From the NCBI RefSeq assembly GCF_000336955.1, contig NZ_AOLI01000024.1, positions 1-64,000 of the forward strand: a DNA stretch of 64,000 nucleotides, given 5' to 3'. Of this stretch, positions 61,892 to 64,000 are shown piece by piece (the stretch's first letter is position 1; each line of letters begins with the position of its first letter). Below the pieces are notes generated by a model that searched no databases, had not been told where the DNA came from, and saw only the letters and a list, made by a program, of their open reading frames with translations. The DNA is from Haloferax larsenii JCM 13917. Its GTDB lineage: Archaea; Halobacteriota; Halobacteria; Halobacteriales; Haloferacaceae. Both the position numbers and the translations under genes were made by a program.

Positions 61892-62917
61892 ATGATAGAC
61901 CTTCGCAGCGATACGGTCACACTCCCCTCTGACGAGATGCGCGCGGCCGCGAAAGACGCCGAGGTCGGCGACGACGTCTATGGCGGCGACCCGACGGTGA
62001 ACGAACTCGAAGCGCGCGCCGCCGAACTGGTTGGTAAGGAGGCCGCGCTGTTCGTCCCCTCCGGCACGATGGGCAACCAAATCGCCGCCCGCGTTCACAC
62101 AGACCCCGGACAGGAAGCACTCGTCGATACCGAAGCCCACGTCTACAAGTGGGAGGTCGGCGGCTTCGCCGAACTGTCGAATCTGCAAATCCGCGCTTTC
62201 GACGCCGGCGAGCGGGCCGCTCCGACGCCCGAGCAGGTACGCGAGCACGCACGCGAAGAATCCCTCCACGTCGCTGGCACGGGGCTGCTCTGTCTCGAAA
62301 ACACGCACAACGCTCGCGGCGGTATCGCAATCCCGAAAGCCGACATCGACGCGGCGGCCGAGGCGGCCCACGACCTCGACGTTCCGGTTCACCTCGACGG
62401 TGCCCGCCTGTTCAACGCCTGTGTCGCGCTCGACGAGGACCCCGCGGCGATGGTCGAGCACGTCGATACCGTGATGTTCTGTCTCTCGAAGGGTCTCGGC
62501 GCGCCCGTCGGGTCGATTCTCGCCGGTCCCGAGGCGTTCGTAGAACAGGCCGTTCGCGTTCGAAAGCAGTTCGGCGGCGGCATGCGACAGGCCGGACTCA
62601 TCGCCGCACCCGGACTCGTCGCCCTCGACAACGTCGAGCGCCTCGCCGACGACCACCAGAACGCCCGCATCCTCGCCGAAGGTCTCGACGATATCTCCGG
62701 GCTGTCGGTCCCGACGCCGGACACGAACATCGTCGTCGTCGATTCCGAGGGCGCTGGACTCACTGCCGAGGAGTTCGTCGGCCTGTGCGACGACGCGGGC
62801 GTCCTCGGCGGGACGTTCGGTGAGTACCACACGCGCTTTACCACGAACCTGAACGTGTCGCGCGCGGAGGTCAAAGAAGCAGTCGAGCGAGTTGCGAAGG
62901 CAGTGCAGTCGAAGTAG
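61892..62917 (+). CDS. Low-specificity L-threonine aldolase-type PLP enzyme
   Basis: 341 residues. Fold-type I PLP enzyme of the beta-eliminating lyase group. Features: MIDLRSDTVTLPSDEMRAA at the N-terminus, DDVYGGDPTVNELEARAAEL, ALFVPSGTMGNQIAARVHT, the LCLENTHNARGG strand, VHLDGARLFNA with the PLP-nitrogen Asp, and VMFCLSKGLGAPVGS with the Schiff-base Lys (about residue 200). Threonine aldolase cleaves threonine (or allo-threonine) to glycine and acetaldehyde. Length and motifs fit LtaE. Confidence 0.92.
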   Translation: MIDLRSDTVTLPSDEMRAAAKDAEVGDDVYGGDPTVNELEARAAELVGKEAALFVPSGTMGNQIAARVHTDPGQEALVDTEAHVYKWEVGGFAELSNLQIRAFDAGERAAPTPEQVREHAREESLHVAGTGLLCLENTHNARGGIAIPKADIDAAAEAAHDLDVPVHLDGARLFNACVALDEDPAAMVEHVDTVMFCLSKGLGAPVGSILAGPEAFVEQAVRVRKQFGGGMRQAGLIAAPGLVALDNVERLADDHQNARILAEGLDDISGLSVPTPDTNIVVVDSEGAGLTAEEFVGLCDDAGVLGGTFGEYHTRFTTNLNVSRAEVKEAVERVAKAVQSK

Positions 62918-62929
62918 GCTGTCGTCCCG

Positions 62930-63145
62930 CTAGAACGCCAGTCCGACGACGAGCCACAGTACACCGCCGAGGGCGAGCGCGCCGCCCAACGCCTTCGCTA
63001 ATACGCGCTGGAGTTGTTCGGCTTTCTCTGGCGAGTCCTTCCACTTCTGCGGCGGAACTACGTTCCGTACCGACATCGGATTTCTGTACATGTAGCCGCC
63101 GGCGGCGATGAACATGAGCGGGGGAACGAGTAGTGTGAGGTCCAT
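62930..63145 (-). CDS. Small two-TM membrane protein next to the CDF gene
   Basis: 71 residues: TLLVPPLMFIAAGGYMYRNP (first TM, about residues 3-17, then a basic turn), a soluble stretch WKDSPEKAEQLQRVLAKALG and a second hydrophobic segment GALALGGVLWLVVGLAF. Its ATG abuts the stop codon of the upstream CDF gene (63146), so both are on one transcript. Function unknown; perhaps a partner of the transporter. Confidence 0.75.
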   Translation of the reverse strand: MDLTLLVPPLMFIAAGGYMYRNPMSVRNVVPPQKWKDSPEKAEQLQRVLAKALGGALALGGVLWLVVGLAF

Positions 63146-64000
63146 CTACAGCTCGGGTTCGATGTAGACGAAGTGGACGCGGTCGTCTTCGGACTTGAGC
63201 GTCTCTTCGATTTCGGTGATGTAGTCGTCTATCTCTTCGGTGCCGAGACTCGAATCGAAGCTCACGTCGAGCGTGACGAGTAGCTTCTCCGCCCCGACGT
63301 AGGACGCCCTGAACTTGTCGACGTGGGAGACCATCGGATGGTCTCGAACGAGTTTGCGAAGGCGCTGTTCGTCTCGCGTCGGCACGCTCTCGCCGATGAG
63401 GAGGCGCTTGTTCTCCCACGCGAGCGCGATTGCGAAGCCCATGAGCATAATCCCGATGAGGAGCGCGGTGGCAGCGTCGTACATCTCGTTGCCCGTGTAT
63501 TCGGTCAGCCCGATGCCGATGAGGGCGAGCACCGCGCCACCGAGGGCGACGGCATCTTCGGTGAACGCAGTCAGCGTCGTCACGTCGCTGGTCTCGCGGA
63601 ACGCCTGCACCAAGCCGTCCCACTCGTACTCGTTTATCTGGCGGCGGAGTTCGGCGTTCGCCTTCACGAAGGCGTACGTCTCGAAGACGATGGCACCGAC
63701 GAGGATGGCGGCGTTGACCCAGACTGGGCGAACTTCCATCCCGAAGAGGAGAACTGCCTCGCCAGCGCCACCGTGGCCGGGGTGCATCAGGGCGTTGTAG
63801 CCGTGTTTCGCAGATTCCCAGCCGGCGATGCCGAAGAGCATCACCGAGACGAGAAACGAGTAGAAGAACTGCGCTTTGCCGAAGCCGAACGGGTGTGATT
63901 GGGTCGCCTTGCGCCCACTGTATCGGATTCCGATGAGGAGGAACACCTGATTCCCCGTGTCCGAGATGGAGTGGTACGTCTCCGAGAGCATGGAGGGACT
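63146..64000 (-). CDS. Cation diffusion facilitator (CDF) transporter, 5' end outside the window
   Basis: At least 284 residues; the frame continues past base 64000, and the visible N-terminus SPSMLSETYHSISDTGNQVF is already in TM2 of the family. The metal-site pattern H-x-x-x-D (HSISD) is present in TM2, the second pair seems to lie in FTEDAVALGGAVLALI (E-D-x-x-x), and the C-terminal ferredoxin-like domain begins near VPTRDEQRLRKLVRDHPM and ends VRHFVYIEPEL-like. CDF proteins export Zn, Fe, Mn or related ions by proton antiport; the D-to-E change in the second site may mark another metal. Four to five hydrophobic segments are seen. Confidence 0.88.
   Translation of the reverse strand, partial: SPSMLSETYHSISDTGNQVFLLIGIRYSGRKATQSHPFGFGKAQFFYSFLVSVMLFGIAGWESAKHGYNALMHPGHGGAGEAVLLFGMEVRPVWVNAAILVGAIVFETYAFVKANAELRRQINEYEWDGLVQAFRETSDVTTLTAFTEDAVALGGAVLALIGIGLTEYTGNEMYDAATALLIGIMLMGFAIALAWENKRLLIGESVPTRDEQRLRKLVRDHPMVSHVDKFRASYVGAEKLLVTLDVSFDSSLGTEEIDDYITEIEETLKSEDDRVHFVYIEPEL

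Overview
The window looks like the chromosome of a halophilic archaeon of the genus Haloferax or a very close relative. The evidence is the very high GC content, the strongly acidic proteins, TATA boxes sitting about 25-30 bases before start codons (leaderless mRNAs), and a gene order (orc-type initiator, rpiA, samp2, rfc small subunit, alaS, biotin ECF genes, mcm, minD, tfb, trm1, glnA-lrp) that I recognise from Haloferax volcanii. Base 1 appears to be a true contig end: bases 13-31 are the Nextera/Tn5 mosaic-end adapter, an artefact. Both edge genes are cut (an SRPBCC protein on the left, a cation efflux protein on the right). No rRNA, tRNA, transposase, prophage or convincing CRISPR array was found.

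Layout. 0-4.7 kb: SRPBCC fragment, a histidine-phosphatase homologue that has lost its catalytic His, LarE, a MutS-family ATPase and a GNAT acetyltransferase. 4.7-12.9 kb: Orc1/Cdc6-type initiator, ribose-5-phosphate isomerase, a truncated histone-fold protein, LarB, a GIY-YIG protein, a phosphohexomutase, small regulators, a peroxiredoxin, the ubiquitin-like modifier SAMP2 and the RFC small subunit. 13-23.6 kb: a GAF/PAS histidine kinase, alanyl-tRNA synthetase, an alpha/beta-hydrolase without its nucleophile, an APC permease, a class I amidotransferase and an acyl-CoA dehydrogenase. 23.6-36.3 kb is the surface and redox region: two paralogous PGF-CTERM glycoproteins, a Sulfolobus-type ferredoxin, a pilin-like protein, a ferritin-like protein, a membrane FeS electron-transfer protein, and a Tat lipoprotein overlapping a 1558-residue PGF-CTERM subtilase.

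36.3-50 kb: the biotin ECF transporter (bioY-bioM-bioN) behind a BirA-type operator, the replicative MCM helicase split by a 523-residue homing intein, a haloarchaeal operon of unknown proteins ending in MinD, a TFB, a MaoC hydratase and a second MinD-like protein that lacks the P-loop lysines. 50-64 kb is mostly housekeeping: HIT hydrolase, uracil-DNA glycosylase, PRPP synthetase, a beta-propeller, a SWIM-finger protein, Trm1, a YihY fusion protein, PAP2 phosphatase, glutamine synthetase divergent from an Lrp regulator, an M29 aminopeptidase, threonine aldolase and a CDF transporter.

The most interesting candidates are (1) the Tat lipoprotein, whose C-terminal region resembles the prodomain of the giant subtilase it is coupled to, suggesting a two-gene surface protease and trans-acting chaperone/inhibitor module; (2) the minD-linked operon with a coiled-coil protein and an acidic linker protein, plus the lysine-less MinD paralogue 2 kb away; (3) the MCM intein with an unusual block B; and (4) several enzyme homologues in one region that have lost a catalytic or metal-binding residue.
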